Source of the DNA: Geotalea toluenoxydans JCM 15764
GTDB taxonomy: Bacteria > Desulfobacterota > Desulfuromonadia > Geobacterales > Geobacteraceae
Direction of reading: 5' to 3'
NCBI RefSeq assembly: GCF_001311985.1
Contig: NZ_BBCJ01000006.1
Span: 95,787 to 159,786, forward strand
DNA: 64,000 nucleotides
Shown: positions 19,316 through 29,783 of the stretch, in pieces
Position numbering within the stretch: position 1 is the stretch's first letter
Layout of the letters: each line of letters starts with the position of its first letter
Notes under the pieces: model-generated
What the model was told of the DNA's origin: nothing
Databases searched by the model: none
The model's input: only the letters and a program-made list of their open reading frames with translations
Translations under genes and position numbers: made by a program

Positions 19316-19397
19316 GCAGCAAGTAAGATTGCTGCCGTGTTTCCAGGACGGCTGCCGTAGCCGCCCCATCGCCCGAGCTGCTAAAAATCCAAAAGAT

Positions 19398-19434
19398 AGG
19401 CCGATCCCGACTTGCCATACATCCGGATCGGCCT
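19398..19434. terminator. Hairpin between convergent genes
   Basis: AGGCCGATCC (19398-19407) and GGATCGGCCT (19425-19434) form a perfect 10-bp stem. There is no long T run, so it may act with a factor or as a barrier. Confidence 0.6.
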
Positions 19435-19456
19435 CTCTCGGTGAAATCGACCCCGT

Positions 19457-20760
19457 TTACTCGGGCATTATCTCCGCGCTTAGCATCTCAGGCGGGAAGA
19501 GTGCCCCATTGCCGTCTACCGCCTGGAAATTCTTCGGGTCGTCAGGATTGTCGGGATTGCGGTAGATGGTGAAATCCGAAGTCGCTAGTACCGCCCCTGG
19601 GGCAACATCGCATTTGATCGTCAAAAACTCCCCGGCTGTAAAACCGTATGCATTACCCAGAGATATGGTGATCATCCCCCGAGCACCCGAGGCAGGTGGA
19701 CTATATGCCGACTGAAATTGGGTATTTGTGGACATGGTACTTGGCAGGGTAACAACCGCGGACAAGGGTTCTTTTTTCTCTTTAGAGGTTACAAAATTCG
19801 CCCTCAGCGTTACCCCGGGTGGCAACACCAGCGTCACCGTTATGCCCCGGATAAGGGCGTTGGCACCCTCCTTTGCAGAGGTGGCAATCTTGATGGTTTT
19901 TGTCGTGCCGCCGGCGTTGGCCAAGTTGGTATTGTTGATGCTGGTGATACCGGTGGCATTCTTATCCGAGCCGAGAAAAGCGGTCAGCGCCGCCTGAAAG
20001 GCGCCGGCACTCTCCACCGACATGGCGCCGTCTGCGATATCGCCGCTCAGGGCATTCAAGGTCCCGGCCAGTGCCCCTGCATCAGCTTTGGCCATCTGGG
20101 AGATGGCGGCAAGCGCCAGGGTGTAATCCCTCTGCCCCTGCCCGGTATCGGCTTTGATACCGGCTGGCGTCTGATCCGGCTCCACCGGTTTCGTGCCGAT
20201 AATGTCCACCCTGAACATCTCCGAAACCAATGCATTTGCTGCCGTTACATCGGTGGAGGCCAGACTCTTTCCCCCCTGCTGGAGCGCCAGGACTTTTCTG
20301 GCGGCAAGCTCCGTCAGCGGGGTCACCGAGGCAGTAAAGATCCCCGACGGATTGGCGATAACGGCCCTGAGGGGATTTCCCTCGTCGATGGTCAGCACCG
20401 AGCCGGTCGATTCGTCGAGATAGGAGCCGGTCGCTTGATCAGGTAAATACCGTTATAGGACCCGGTAGTACTGGTCTTGAACGCGCTGATGCGCGAGGAA
20501 TAATTGCCGAACGCGTTGATCCTGGAGGTCCTGAGCAACGTTTCGGTGCCGTCGGTGTTGAGGGCATAAACCCGCACCGTACCATCCTTGAATAATCCTT
20601 TGGCAACGACGCCGGTTATCTTGGTATCGGTGTCGGTCTTCGACTGGTTGGCGGATGCTGCATCGTTGTTTGGATTGTCGGTGAAACCGCCGAAACCGCA
20701 ACCGGAAAGAATGGAAACCAACAGGATAAAACCTGATAATATCGCTCTGTTCACTTTCAT
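19457..20760 (-). CDS. Surface lipoprotein with cohesin-like C-terminus, frameshifted
   Basis: About 434 residues. The lipobox LLVSILSGC gives a lipidated N-terminus, and a domain starting TKITGVVAKGLFKDGTVRVYAL resembles Geobacter carboxypeptidase-regulatory-like repeats. The C-terminal 150 residues (VTLVLPPGVTLRANFV, ISLGNAYGFTAGEFLTIKCDVAPGA, FTIYRNPD) have the alternating beta pattern of cohesin-type modules. Two frames meet near 20430, one base lost. It follows the giant dockerin gene by 22 bases and is likely co-transcribed. The cohesin call is an inference from strand pattern and context. Confidence 0.6.
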
Positions 20761-20782
20761 ACCTGCAACACTCGCTTTCTTT

Positions 20783-23700
20783 TCATTTTTGTGGTGCCTC
20801 AAGGGTGATCAGTTTGACCGCCGCCTGGAGAATGACGACGGCATCACCCACATTGATCCTGCCGTCGGAGACCGGTTTGCCGTCTATCAATGGAGCAACA
20901 TCCCCACGGATCAGGTCAAAATCAGTCTGGGTCAGCATGCCATTGGAAATCTGCAGCGCAATCAGGCGTCGAGGATATCCACCCTGTCGTCGCTGTTGAT
21001 ATCCCCCCAGGCTGGAGCGGCAAAGATGACGTTCCGCTGGACAGTTGTCTCGTTCCCCGCTGCATCCGTTGCCGTCACCACAAAATGGTAGACCTTACTA
21101 TCCGTAAAGGTCACCGTCTTCTCAAAGGACTGCCCCGACTCGCCTGTGACCAGGAGAACCGGCTCTGGTTCATTGCCATCCTGCTTCACCGTCACGGCAA
21201 CCTCACTGAGGGCATCGGAAACAGCTCCCTTGATGGTCATTATGTGCAAATTGGTCCTCAGGTCCTGAACAGGCTCGGTAATGGCCAGATTGGGTTTCTG
21301 GTTGTCGTAGGTAACGGTCCTTTTGTAGGAGCTTCTGGTCCCGGTCTGGTCCTGGGCGGTGATGACGACGGTGTTGAGTCCTTCGAAGAGATTGGCGGTG
21401 GCGGTAAAATCCGCTCCGCTGATGGACGCCAATTGGGGGGAAGCAGGTGTCTGATTCCGGTCGTAGGTAGTGACCTCGATGGTGGCAGTTTCGTTGGTCG
21501 TCCCGTTGATCTTGACGAATGACTGGTTGGTCTTCAGATTGTCTGCAGGGCTCGTTATGGTAAGCTCGGGTCCAAACGGATCGTAGTTGATGGTTCTCGT
21601 ATTGCCGGTCCGGTTACCCGCACGGTCAGTGGCAGTCAGGGTCAGCTTATTGGCCCCGACGGCCAAGGTCGCATGTGGCTGAAAGCTCCCTTCCCGTCGA
21701 GTATGACCTCTCCGGAGCCGGTAGTGCCTTCGGCCGCATATTCAAGGGCAAGACTCGCGATGCCGCTGGCATCGGTGACGGTCCCGGAAATGTTCAACTC
21801 TGCCACGTTGGTAAAGTTGCCATCCAAAAGGGTGGATACATTCATTACCGCAGGAGTCAAATCCACCATCCAGGCGGCGGTGGCGGCGCTCCCCTCGGTC
21901 TGCCAGTTTCCGGCGCCGTCCCGACCGATTACCGACACCGTATGGTTCCCCTCAGTCAGGGAGACAAGCGTTATGGGGGTGGAAACGGGCGTCTCGCTGG
22001 AATATGCACCGTCGTCGAACTTGTAACGGTAGGCAGTAACCCCTTCCCCACCGACTACCAGAGTGGCCGCCGTCCTGTTCGTTGGGCTCGATGGAACGCT
22101 GGTGATAACAGCACCCGGCGGGGTTATGTCTACGATCCACTGCACCGTCGATTCGGTGGTTTGCCAGTTTCCGGCACTGTCCCTGCCGATAACGGCGACG
22201 GCATGTCCACCATCCCCGAGAGCCGCCAACTGGATGGGATCACCTACCGGTCTTTCACCGGAAAATTCGCCACCATCCTGCCGGTACCGGTAGATGACCA
22301 CGTCGTCTCCGCTGACAGTCAGGGTAACGCTGGTATCAGCTGTTGCCTGAACGGGAGCGCCGCTGATTGTGGCCTCAGGGAGGATCAGATCTATATTGGT
22401 CCTGTAGCTGCCGCTTGGGGACCAGTTGCCGGCAACATCCCGCTCCTGCACATACAGCGTGTGCTCACCTCCGCCCAGTGCCGACGCCGGAGTAAAGGTA
22501 AGGTCTGGCGTCTCGGTTGCACCGGTTGTCAAATCTTCGCTGTCCAGCTTGTAGCGGTAAGTTCCGCTCCCTCCCCCGTTCCCGGTCCAGCTCCAGGTGG
22601 GCGTGGGATTGTTGGTCAGCGTCACACCCGACACCTCCGGGGGGGTGGGTAGAGTGCGGTCGATGACGATGGGTCCGGCCGAAACTGCCGTAACCTGCGA
22701 CTTGCCGTCGGCGATGACACCGTACACGTAGTAGCTCCCGTCCTGAAGGACCGAGGTATCCCAGGTGTAGCTGGTCACATTCTTGCTGAGGCCGCTGGCA
22801 ATCAGGGTTCCCCCGGTACCGCCGGCATCCGGGGCGTGGTACAGGGCGATAAGGGCCGGACTGTCCGGGTCGGCGGCAGTCCAGGTAATGGTATAGGAAT
22901 TTATGGAGTATTTGTTCATCACTGGTTCATTTGCACCGGGAGCGGTTATGGTCATGGTCGGCGCAGCATTGCCGCTATCCTTGTTCTTGACGATGAACGA
23001 CTGTGCCGCCATTGTCCTGCTGAAGGTGCCGTGGAGATCCTTCGCCATGGCTGTCCAGTAATAGCGTGTATTGTCCGTGAGGGGGGGAGTGACTATCCAG
23101 GATGCAGGCTGGTCCACGGCATAGGCAACCCGAAAACGTTGTTCCATACTGCTATCGGTGAAGACCTCGAAGGTATAGGTCATGGTATCGCCGTTGACGT
23201 CGCTTCCCTGCACCGAAAGCACCGGCGTCAGGGAATCCGCCTCGCCCCCGGCCGGTGGGCTCACCAGCGCAGGAATGTTGGGAGCGATATTTTTCGTGGA
23301 AACGAAGAAACTGCCGGTGGTCATCCATGGGCCGTCAGCTGCACCGTCGTTCGCCTTGCGCGCCAATAACAGGTGGTGTTCTCGGTAAGATTTGCCGCTA
23401 CAGGCCAGGCGGTGGTCCCCGCCCCCTCGGGAATAGCCGGCGACACCTGCTTGCCGGCACTATCGAAGGTGTTGACCGTATCGATTTCGAAGGTGTAGGT
23501 GAGAGCCGCCTTCACCGGGTCGGGATCGGTTGCATTATTGACCACCAGTGTGGGGGTGAGGATATTCACCTCATTGACATTGGGCGAGCCGTTTGCCGGT
23601 GCGCTCAAAGTGGGTGCAGTGGGGGCGTCGTTGGCAGTGTTGATGAAAAAGGATGAGGTGATGTAGTTACTGGTTTTCCCATCGTGGTCTACGGCCCGGC

Positions 23701-25293
23701 ATCGCCAGAAGTACCGGCTGTTATCCTTTGCTTTGTCCGGGGGGACAGTCCAGGCTGTGCTCCCTCCAGTGCCCTGGGCAATGCCGGTGCCACTGGCCAC
23801 GATATTGCCGGCGGCGAATCCCTGGTCCGTTGCCAGGTCGAAGTAATAAGTGAGGGTATCCTGGTCCGGGTCGGTAGCGTTGGTGACCGACAGCTCCGGT
23901 GTCAGTGAGGGCACTTCGGTGCCGGCGGCAGGATAGCTCACCGCTGGATCGGTCGGTGCCTCCGCGGTTGTGTTGACGAAGAAGGTACCGTCGGCATGTA
24001 ACCGCTGTACAGGTGGCCGTCATAGGCCTGAACCCGCCACTGATAAATGGTGTTCTCCGCAAGGGATGTCGGTACGGTGAAGGAAGCTGCACCGTTTTCG
24101 GCGGTAATTCCTTCCTTGTAAGCCACAACGACAGGAGGGTCGCTGGTGGTACTCACCTCGAACGTATAGGTAACTGGATCGCTGTCCGGATCGGTGACGG
24201 CATTGACTGAAAGGGTGGGCGTCAAGGTGGAAACTTCACCTGCCGTATTGGCTCCCCCACTCGCCGGCGCCTTGAGGACCGGCGTAGTGGGCGCACTGTT
24301 AGCAGTTTCGGACCGGATAAATGTCGCAGTTTTGCTGCCGGCGGCCAAACCATTGTCGGCCAGGTCGGTAATAGCATTGCCGGTGATGGTGTAGGCGACA
24401 CCGATTGTTTGGACGGATGTGGTAAGACGATAGATATTGCCGCTCACCCAGGCTACCTGGCTGATTTTCAGGTCATTGCCTGCCCCATAATTGGCTGGAG
24501 CATCCGCGCCTTTAACCTCCTCGCTGAAGGTCACCTCCACATGGGTCGAGTCCACATATACGGCAGTGCCGTTCATGGTCGGCGGTATATTATCGACGAT
24601 GGTGATGGTGAAAACCGCTGGTCCCTGTGTTTCCCCGAAGTCGTCCGTGTAGGTAAAGGAAAAACCGTCGGCGCCGTTGGCGCTCCCCGAAGGAGCGAAG
24701 CTGATGGAACCGACGTCGATGTCCGCCTGGGTAAAGGTGGCGCCGACAGCGAGGGCTGAGTTCCCTTTTTGCAGGGTCCCTTTGACCGGCACGGCGGTCA
24801 GGGTGTAGGTCAGGGAGCCGGCACCGGGATTGTTTTCATCCGTGAGCTGCAAATAGTTGTTACCGATGGTACCGGCAGCGGCATCCTGGTTGATTCTGAG
24901 CACGGTATTGCGGGCCAGGACAGGAAGCTCGTTAATGCTGTTGATGACCGTCAGGGCGAAACTCTGGTCGGCAGTAAGATTACCCGGGTCTGTGGCGGTC
25001 ACCGTCACCCCATAGGAGGTATTCGCCGTCACCTTCGGCAGCTTTCCCGAAATAAGCCCGGCGGAGCTGATGCCAATGCCTTCGGGCAGGCCAGTGGCGG
25101 TGAAGGTAAGCGTGTGGCCATCCCCATCGCTGAAAGAGCCTGCCACGTCAAGGTTGATGGTATCAGCCTCGTTTTGGGCGACGTCTGCTATTGGTGTTGC
25201 GGAAGGTGTGGCGGCATGAATGTCGGGAACGGCCGAGAAAACAGCGAATGCAATGAGGATATACAACCAGATAGTGGTTTTTGTACCGTTCAC
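20783..25293 (-). CDS. Giant secreted Ig/cadherin-like protein with C-terminal dockerin, frameshifted
   Basis: About 1500 residues after joining five frames (breaks near 23990, 23350, 21670 and 20965). A signal peptide ends near DIHAA. In order: a putative-Ig domain (GLPEGIGISSAGLISGKLP), a cadherin-like domain (FAPSGSANGADGFSFTYTD), a SwmB-like domain (VDSTHVEVTFSEEV), at least three fibronectin-like repeats each opening with P..L..P..G.. and TPTL.V..ATDPD, several Ig repeats containing RDSAGNWQT, then two dockerin calcium loops (GDINSDDRVDILDALIALQ and DGRINVGDAVVILQ). GTG 25293 with GGAGGGGG is the start. It would be an extracellular adhesin or matrix protein. Confidence 0.75.
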
Positions 25294-25401
25294 GTTACCC
25301 CCTCCTGTCCGATAACAAGAGAAACAAGTATTCATTGGTTGGGCGCCGATCGCTTAACCTTACTCTCCACCTGTCATCCATGTGACCGGCGGGCGTGACT
25401 A

Positions 25402-25429
25402 ATTATATATCACAAATTAATTTTTACAA
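25402..25429 (-). promoter_or_regulatory. Sigma-70-type promoter for the dockerin gene
   Basis: On the minus strand TTGTAA and TATAAT are separated by 16 bases, about 110 bases upstream of GTG 25293, in an AT-rich divergent spacer. Confidence 0.55.
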
Positions 25430-25486
25430 ATATACCTAAAAATATTTTTGCTTTTTGCTTCCTTAAAAAATAAATTGAGCTGGTCA

Positions 25487-25515
25487 TTGACATCCGGCCG
25501 CCATTGGATTAATTT
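25487..25515 (+). promoter_or_regulatory. Sigma-70-type promoter for the outer-membrane barrel gene
   Basis: TTGACA (25487-25492) and TAATTT (25510-25515) with a 17-base spacer, 44 bases before the ATG. Just downstream lies AATTAATTTAATCAATCGAA, an AT-rich imperfect inverted repeat. Confidence 0.5.
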
Positions 25516-25558
25516 AATCAATCGAATTAATTTGAATTAATTTTCTCTGGAGGTTTCG

Positions 25559-26764
25559 ATGCCCGCTCATGGAAAAACCATTACCGCCTGCGTTTGGGTG
25601 GCTTTGATGTTGCTGCCTGCAAATTCATTTTGCGCAGAGTCTTCCCCCCCGGGCAAAGGGAAAAACCGGCCGCCGGAACAGTACCGGGAAATTACCTCCA
25701 CCAAAAAAGGAAACGAAAAGAAGGCAACTGCCAAAGCAGGCGAGGCGAAAGAAGAAATGCGCACCGAAGCAACGAAGACGCATATTCATGAGCCGCCGGT
25801 AGGGCAGCCTGGAGAAGCACGGACACCGGATATAGCTCCGATCTTCGATCAACCGGGGGTACTGACCCCCAAGGGAACGCTGGTCCTGGAGCCATCATTC
25901 CAGTTCTCCAATTCCTCCTCCAACCGTGTGGCACTGAGCGGCTATACTATCATTCCCTCCTTCACCATCGGGCTCATCGATGTGCGGAACGTCAACAGCA
26001 ATACCTACGTCGTCTCCCTGGGAGCACGCTACGGCATCACCAACCGGGTGGAATTCGAAGCCAGGGTTCCCTACGTCTACCGTTCCGATTCCACCTCGTT
26101 CGAACCGACTACCGATCCCAATACGGGCAACCGGATACCGGCAAGTGTGTTCACCGCCGACGGGAACAATATGGGTGACGTTGAATTCGGTCCCCGTTTT
26201 CAGCTTAACCAGCCGGGGGGAAACGGTCCCTATTTCATCGCCAACCTGCGGGTAAAATCCATCACCGGCAAGGATCCCTTCGAGGTTCCCACAGCGGCCA
26301 ACGTGACCAGCCCATCGGGGGTACCGTTGCAGACGGAACTTCCCACGGGGTCGGGCTTCTGGGGCATCCAGCCGGGGATCAGCGCCATCTTTTCTTCCGA
26401 CCCGGCAGTATTTTTCGGCACCGTGAGCTACATGTGGAATATGGCGAGAAAGGTCCCTGGCCAAGGCAGAATGGACCCAGGGGACACCATCGGCTTCAAC
26501 TTCGGTATCGGTGTGGCACTCAACGAAAAATCCTCCTTCAGCATCGGCTACGACCATATCGTCCTGGGCAAGCCGAAGATCGACGGCACCGAAATTCCCG
26601 GCTCCATCATCACCCAGGTGGGGAGTCTTCTCTTCGGCTTTTCCTACAAGTTGACCGAAAAAACGTCGGCTAATTTCTCCATAGGCGCTGGACTGACGCC
26701 GGCCGCCTCCAATGTGCAGTTGACCTTGAGGCTTCCCACCAGTTTCCTGCTCACGGGAAAGTAG
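25559..26764 (+). CDS. Outer-membrane beta-barrel protein, candidate FapF-like exporter
   Basis: A 401-residue protein with a signal peptide (to FCAES). A Lys/Glu/Ala-rich helical segment (about 30-75) is followed by a run of amphipathic strands from PKGTLVLEPSFQFS to the C-terminus. Strands such as RYGITNRVEFEARVPYVYRSDS, PYFIANLRVKSITGKDPFE and FSIGYDHIVLGKP are typical of transporter-type barrels (phenol-degradation MetA-like). The order helical N-terminus then barrel also fits the amyloid exporter FapF. It faces the amyloid-like operon tail-to-tail. The start is ATG 25559 with GGAGG. The barrel call is firm, the FapF role is inference. Confidence 0.65.
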   Translation: MPAHGKTITACVWVALMLLPANSFCAESSPPGKGKNRPPEQYREITSTKKGNEKKATAKAGEAKEEMRTEATKTHIHEPPVGQPGEARTPDIAPIFDQPGVLTPKGTLVLEPSFQFSNSSSNRVALSGYTIIPSFTIGLIDVRNVNSNTYVVSLGARYGITNRVEFEARVPYVYRSDSTSFEPTTDPNTGNRIPASVFTADGNNMGDVEFGPRFQLNQPGGNGPYFIANLRVKSITGKDPFEVPTAANVTSPSGVPLQTELPTGSGFWGIQPGISAIFSSDPAVFFGTVSYMWNMARKVPGQGRMDPGDTIGFNFGIGVALNEKSSFSIGYDHIVLGKPKIDGTEIPGSIITQVGSLLFGFSYKLTEKTSANFSIGAGLTPAASNVQLTLRLPTSFLLTGK

Positions 26765-26796
26765 ATGTCCGTGTTTTTTAATTCTTGCAGGAAATC

Positions 26797-26848
26797 ACCC
26801 CCCTGCTCACTATTGTTCGCTTCCCCCCTAGGAATAGGGGGATTAAGG
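26797..26848. repeat. Dispersed GC-arm repeat
   Basis: CCCTGCTCACTATTGTTCGC followed by CCCCCCTAGGAATAGGGGG. It resembles the element at 36088-36156. It sits between the convergent barrel gene and the amyloid-like operon, where it may serve as a terminator. Confidence 0.55.
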
Positions 26849-26986
26849 CCCAAGGTCCGCAGCTGCGGCGACAGAACTAACGGACGAAGTCGCGGCAGCC
26901 GGGGCTGTCCATTGTCCGAAAAAAAGCCGTCTGCCCCAAAACTGGGACTGGCGGCTTTTCATATGGGCCATCATCGGCAGATATTT

Positions 26987-27462
26987 TTATTTCATTGCAT
27001 TGATCAGCTGTTCGTTGATCAAAGACCTCAGATTCATGTTGCGATAAGTATTGAGGACATTAACCGTGGCATCTATGCGAGTAACGTTCTTGATTGCGGC
27101 AAAATCGAGGCTGTTCTGGATGAATGTAAACAGGCCGCTCTGGCCACCGGGAATATCGATGGTATTACCAAGCCATTCTGAACGACCATCCTCTGACTCT
27201 GGAGATCGGATAGAGACTGGCCCGAATCTGCCCCCAGGAGCGGAACATTCAACGTACTTGTGGCCTGCAGTATGCCGTTAATAAACACAGCCTTTTCAAT
27301 GCCGAAGGAGACCTCCAGGCCATCTCCACCAAGATAGCCACCACGTGTCAGCTCCAGTTCCGAGCCGGCAATGGCACGGCAGTCGTTGCATTCGACCCAA
27401 TCCGCATGAGCCGAATTTGTAGCAGACATCACTATTGCCAACAATAGGGCGATTTTCCACAT
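26987..27462 (-). CDS. Secreted QN-motif protein of the amyloid-like operon, frameshifted
   Basis: About 158 residues with a signal peptide (LLLAIVMSATNSAHA) and an early CNDC pair. The C-terminal third, read after restoring one G near 27170, has GQSGLFTFIQNSLDFAAIKN then IDATVNVLNTYRNMN. The SG-(2)-T/F-(2)-QN-(S/T) core is shared with the two other secreted proteins upstream. It is last in the operon, 20 bases after the C39 peptidase gene, the position expected for an accessory such as FapE, but sequence alone does not prove that. The ribosome site is AAGGGGAA before ATG 27462. Confidence 0.6.
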
Positions 27463-27482
27463 ATGGTCTTTCCCCTTTGGCG

Positions 27483-28190
27483 TCATCGCAATACTCCCGG
27501 CAGCATCAAGGTTACGCTGGCAAGCTCGCTGGGGCTCAAGGCCAAGCCCAGTGGCGCTTTCTCCTTGACATGCCATTCTCGATCGCGGTTGAAGTAGTTT
27601 TTAGCTACGTTTTTCTTGTTCAATATGATGAAAATCAGTCCGTTCCAGGTGGATTCAAACTCGGCACGGGGAATGGTCTTGGCCCCAACGGCCGGGTCCG
27701 AGACCAGTACCGACTTTGCCGAAACCCCCTTGACCACCACAAAATGTTTGTACCCCCTGATATTGACCAGCACAATGGCAGGCACGCCGATTTGCGACAG
27801 CCGGTCGAGGGTTACCTTGTACCCGGCAGCTTTGTAGCCATTCTCCTCCAGGTAATTCTTCATATCCAGCAATGAAAAGCCTTCCCTACGGATCTTCTCC
27901 TTATTCCCCTTGTCGAACATGGCCTTGAATACTTGCTGTTCCGTAACGGGCTCTTCGTAATTATAGGTCAACAGCGTTGCCAGCGCCGCCGATCCACAGC
28001 TGAAGTCGTACTGCTGGTGGACCGTGGTGCGGAAACGCGCTTCTTTTATACTCGTCACCTTCACGGTAAAAGCACCGCCGGTCACCCCTGGCACCACTAT
28101 GGTACCCGCCTCAACCGGCGATATCACAAAAAAAGTGGGTAGCAATGCAAAAAAGGCAACGTGTAATATGGAATGCTTCATACGCTTCAT
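27483..28190 (-). CDS. Periplasmic C39-type cysteine peptidase, FapD-like
   Basis: A 235-residue protein with a signal peptide and no ABC or membrane domain. QYDFSCGSAALATLL holds the catalytic Cys and upstream Gln. GYKHFVVVKGV holds the His and VSDPAVG the Asp, the C39 triad of bacteriocin-leader peptidases and of FapD from functional-amyloid operons. Its ATG overlaps the stop of the 133-residue protein by ATGA. A soluble exported C39 peptidase among secreted repeat proteins is the hallmark of Fap-type loci. Confidence 0.82.
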   Translation of the reverse strand: MKRMKHSILHVAFFALLPTFFVISPVEAGTIVVPGVTGGAFTVKVTSIKEARFRTTVHQQYDFSCGSAALATLLTYNYEEPVTEQQVFKAMFDKGNKEKIRREGFSLLDMKNYLEENGYKAAGYKVTLDRLSQIGVPAIVLVNIRGYKHFVVVKGVSAKSVLVSDPAVGAKTIPRAEFESTWNGLIFIILNKKNVAKNYFNRDREWHVKEKAPLGLALSPSELASVTLMLPGVLR

Positions 28191-28588
28191 TTCACCGTCA
28201 GATTCATGATCAGGTCGTTCTGAATCAGGACCTGGTTGCCGGAGTTCTGGATCACCGTCACCAGGCCGCTCGCCTGGGCAAAGGCGTTGCCGCTGATGCC
28301 GTTGGCGCCGGAGGTGAGGTTCGAATCATTAATAAGGTTACCATCTGCCTCACCCAATTGCGTTGCAGTGCTTAGCTGCATGTCGAGCTGGTCCACGTTC
28401 ATGTTCTGCCGTCCGGTCAAGTCATCCAGGTTTTCGTTGGTTAATGACTGCCCCAGTTCCAGGTCGGCCGTAGTCACCATCTCCCCGGCTGATCCTGGGC
28501 CGATTCCATTGGCCGAAGCCCCTTGAGCCGAGATGGTGGCAGCAGACAAAGCCAGTAGGGCAAACAGGGCTTTTGTCGATCTTCGCAT
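28187..28588 (-). CDS. Secreted QN-motif protein, possible minor amyloid subunit
   Basis: A 133-residue protein with a signal peptide to about AQGASA. The middle is Asn/Gln/Asp/Leu-rich (LDDLTGRQNMNVDQLDMQLS). The end reads NAFAQASGLVTVIQNSGNQ then VLIQNDLIMNLTVK. The GLVTVIQNSGNQVLIQ core recurs in the neighbouring 340- and 158-residue proteins. Low charge, Asn/Gly richness and secretion fit a nucleator or minor fibre protein; this is inference. AAGGAGG precedes the ATG. Confidence 0.65.
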   Translation of the reverse strand: MRRSTKALFALLALSAATISAQGASANGIGPGSAGEMVTTADLELGQSLTNENLDDLTGRQNMNVDQLDMQLSTATQLGEADGNLINDSNLTSGANGISGNAFAQASGLVTVIQNSGNQVLIQNDLIMNLTVK

Positions 28589-28629
28589 TTTCCTGCCTCC
28601 TTATGGGTGCAGCTAAATTTAAATGCGGC

Positions 28630-28667
28630 AAAAAAGCACCCGGTGACGCTTATGCATCACCGGGGTG
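28630..28667 (-). terminator. Terminator inside the amyloid-like operon
   Basis: On the minus strand CACCCCGGTGA pairs with TCACCGGGTG (one bulge) and runs into CTTTTTT. It lies between the 340-residue gene and the next one, so it would favour expression of the first gene over the rest. Confidence 0.8.
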
Positions 28668-28682
28668 AACATGTGATTACAC

Positions 28683-29705
28683 TTACGGCCTGTTAACCTG
28701 AACATTGACCGACTGCTGTACCAGTGAGCTGAAGCCGGTGTTCTGGGAAAGGACGGTGATGCCGCTCGGAGATTCCAGGGAATCGTTGATTTCATTGTAT
28801 CCGGTCAGAGGCACGTCCTCTGCGTCGGTCGGCGCAACGTTGCTCGATACTGTACCGTTGAGAACACTGGAGGCGATTTCAACATCCACATCACCGACGG
28901 TCAGGGTCTGGTTGTTGCTGTTGGTGGTATTGTTGAAGTTTTCCTGGGCGTAGGCGTCACCGTTATAGGCAGCTGCACTGTGATCCTCGGCATGGTTGTT
29001 GTAAGATTCCTCGGTTGTGCTGATGTCGGCGTTGCCTGCGGCATTGACGGCAATGGCGCCCTCTTCGGCGGTAGCGTTGATGCTGGAGTCAGTGTTGAAG
29101 CTGTCTGTCATGGAAGCAGTGCCGCCGGTGGTAGCTGCCACGGCGCCGCCTGACAGATTGTCTATGTCGCCGTCCACTTCCTCTTTCGTAGCATTACCCC
29201 CGATGGCAGCAACGCTTCCATACTGGGCTTCGTTTTCGGTTTTCTCAATCTCTACTTCCTTGCTTGATTTATCGATGTCCACATCTCCGACAGAAAGATT
29301 CTTTGAATTGTCGGTAGATTTGTCTATGTTGACGTCACCGACTTCAAGCTTTTTTGAATTGTCGGTCACGTCAGAAGTGGAGCCGTTGACGGCTACTGCA
29401 TTGCCTTTACCTTCAGCTTCGCCTTCAGCTTTCTTTATTTCTACTTCTTTGGAAACCTCGATGTTTTTGCTGGCATCGACTTGGAGAGTTTTGTTCACTT
29501 CCACAGTGTTGTTCGAATCAATGGTTTTGTTCACTTCTACTTCTTTTTTAACTTCAATTGTGTTGTTCGAATCAATGGTTTTGTTCACTTCCACTGTCTT
29601 GGTGATATCCACGTCCACTTCGAGTTCATCATTTGCCAATGCCTGCCCGCCAAACCCCAAGGCAGAGACCACAGCCATCGTCACGATCATTTTTCCCTTT
29701 TTCAT
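28683..29705 (-). CDS. Secreted repeat protein, candidate major amyloid-like fibre subunit
   Basis: A 340-residue protein with a signal peptide (to ALAND). Residues 25-100 are built of VEVNKTIDSNNT(I/V)EV-type repeats, partly as an exact DNA repeat of about 32 bases with a 54-base period (29506 and 29560). A second repeat pair, VGDVNIDKSTDNSKN/VGDVDIDKSS, follows. The middle is Ala/Gly/Asn-rich, and the end SGITVLSQNTGFSSLVQQ carries the QN motif. There are no cysteines. Short alternating beta repeats rich in Asn, Val and Thr fit FapB/FapC or curli-like fibres. It is first after a sigma-54 promoter. AGGAGG lies seven bases before the ATG. Confidence 0.7.
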   Translation of the reverse strand: MKKGKMIVTMAVVSALGFGGQALANDELEVDVDITKTVEVNKTIDSNNTIEVKKEVEVNKTIDSNNTVEVNKTLQVDASKNIEVSKEVEIKKAEGEAEGKGNAVAVNGSTSDVTDNSKKLEVGDVNIDKSTDNSKNLSVGDVDIDKSSKEVEIEKTENEAQYGSVAAIGGNATKEEVDGDIDNLSGGAVAATTGGTASMTDSFNTDSSINATAEEGAIAVNAAGNADISTTEESYNNHAEDHSAAAYNGDAYAQENFNNTTNSNNQTLTVGDVDVEIASSVLNGTVSSNVAPTDAEDVPLTGYNEINDSLESPSGITVLSQNTGFSSLVQQSVNVQVNRP

Positions 29706-29768
29706 AACATATCCTCCTAGAATTAGATTTTGGCAAGGCGCTCTGCCGTTGCTCTTATTTCTCTTATG

Positions 29769-29783
29769 GCAATTGATGTGCCA
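29769..29783 (-). promoter_or_regulatory. Sigma-54 promoter of the amyloid-like operon
   Basis: On the minus strand the sequence is TGGCAC-ATCAA-TTGC, an exact -24/-12 match with correct spacing. The predicted start lies about 50 bases before ATG 29705. Upstream sit a 10-bp palindrome CCGGTACCGG (29841-29850) and an imperfect inverted repeat GTAACCTG...CAGGTGTTAC (29891-29920), possible activator sites. The rest of 29706-30021 has no gene. Confidence 0.85.
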
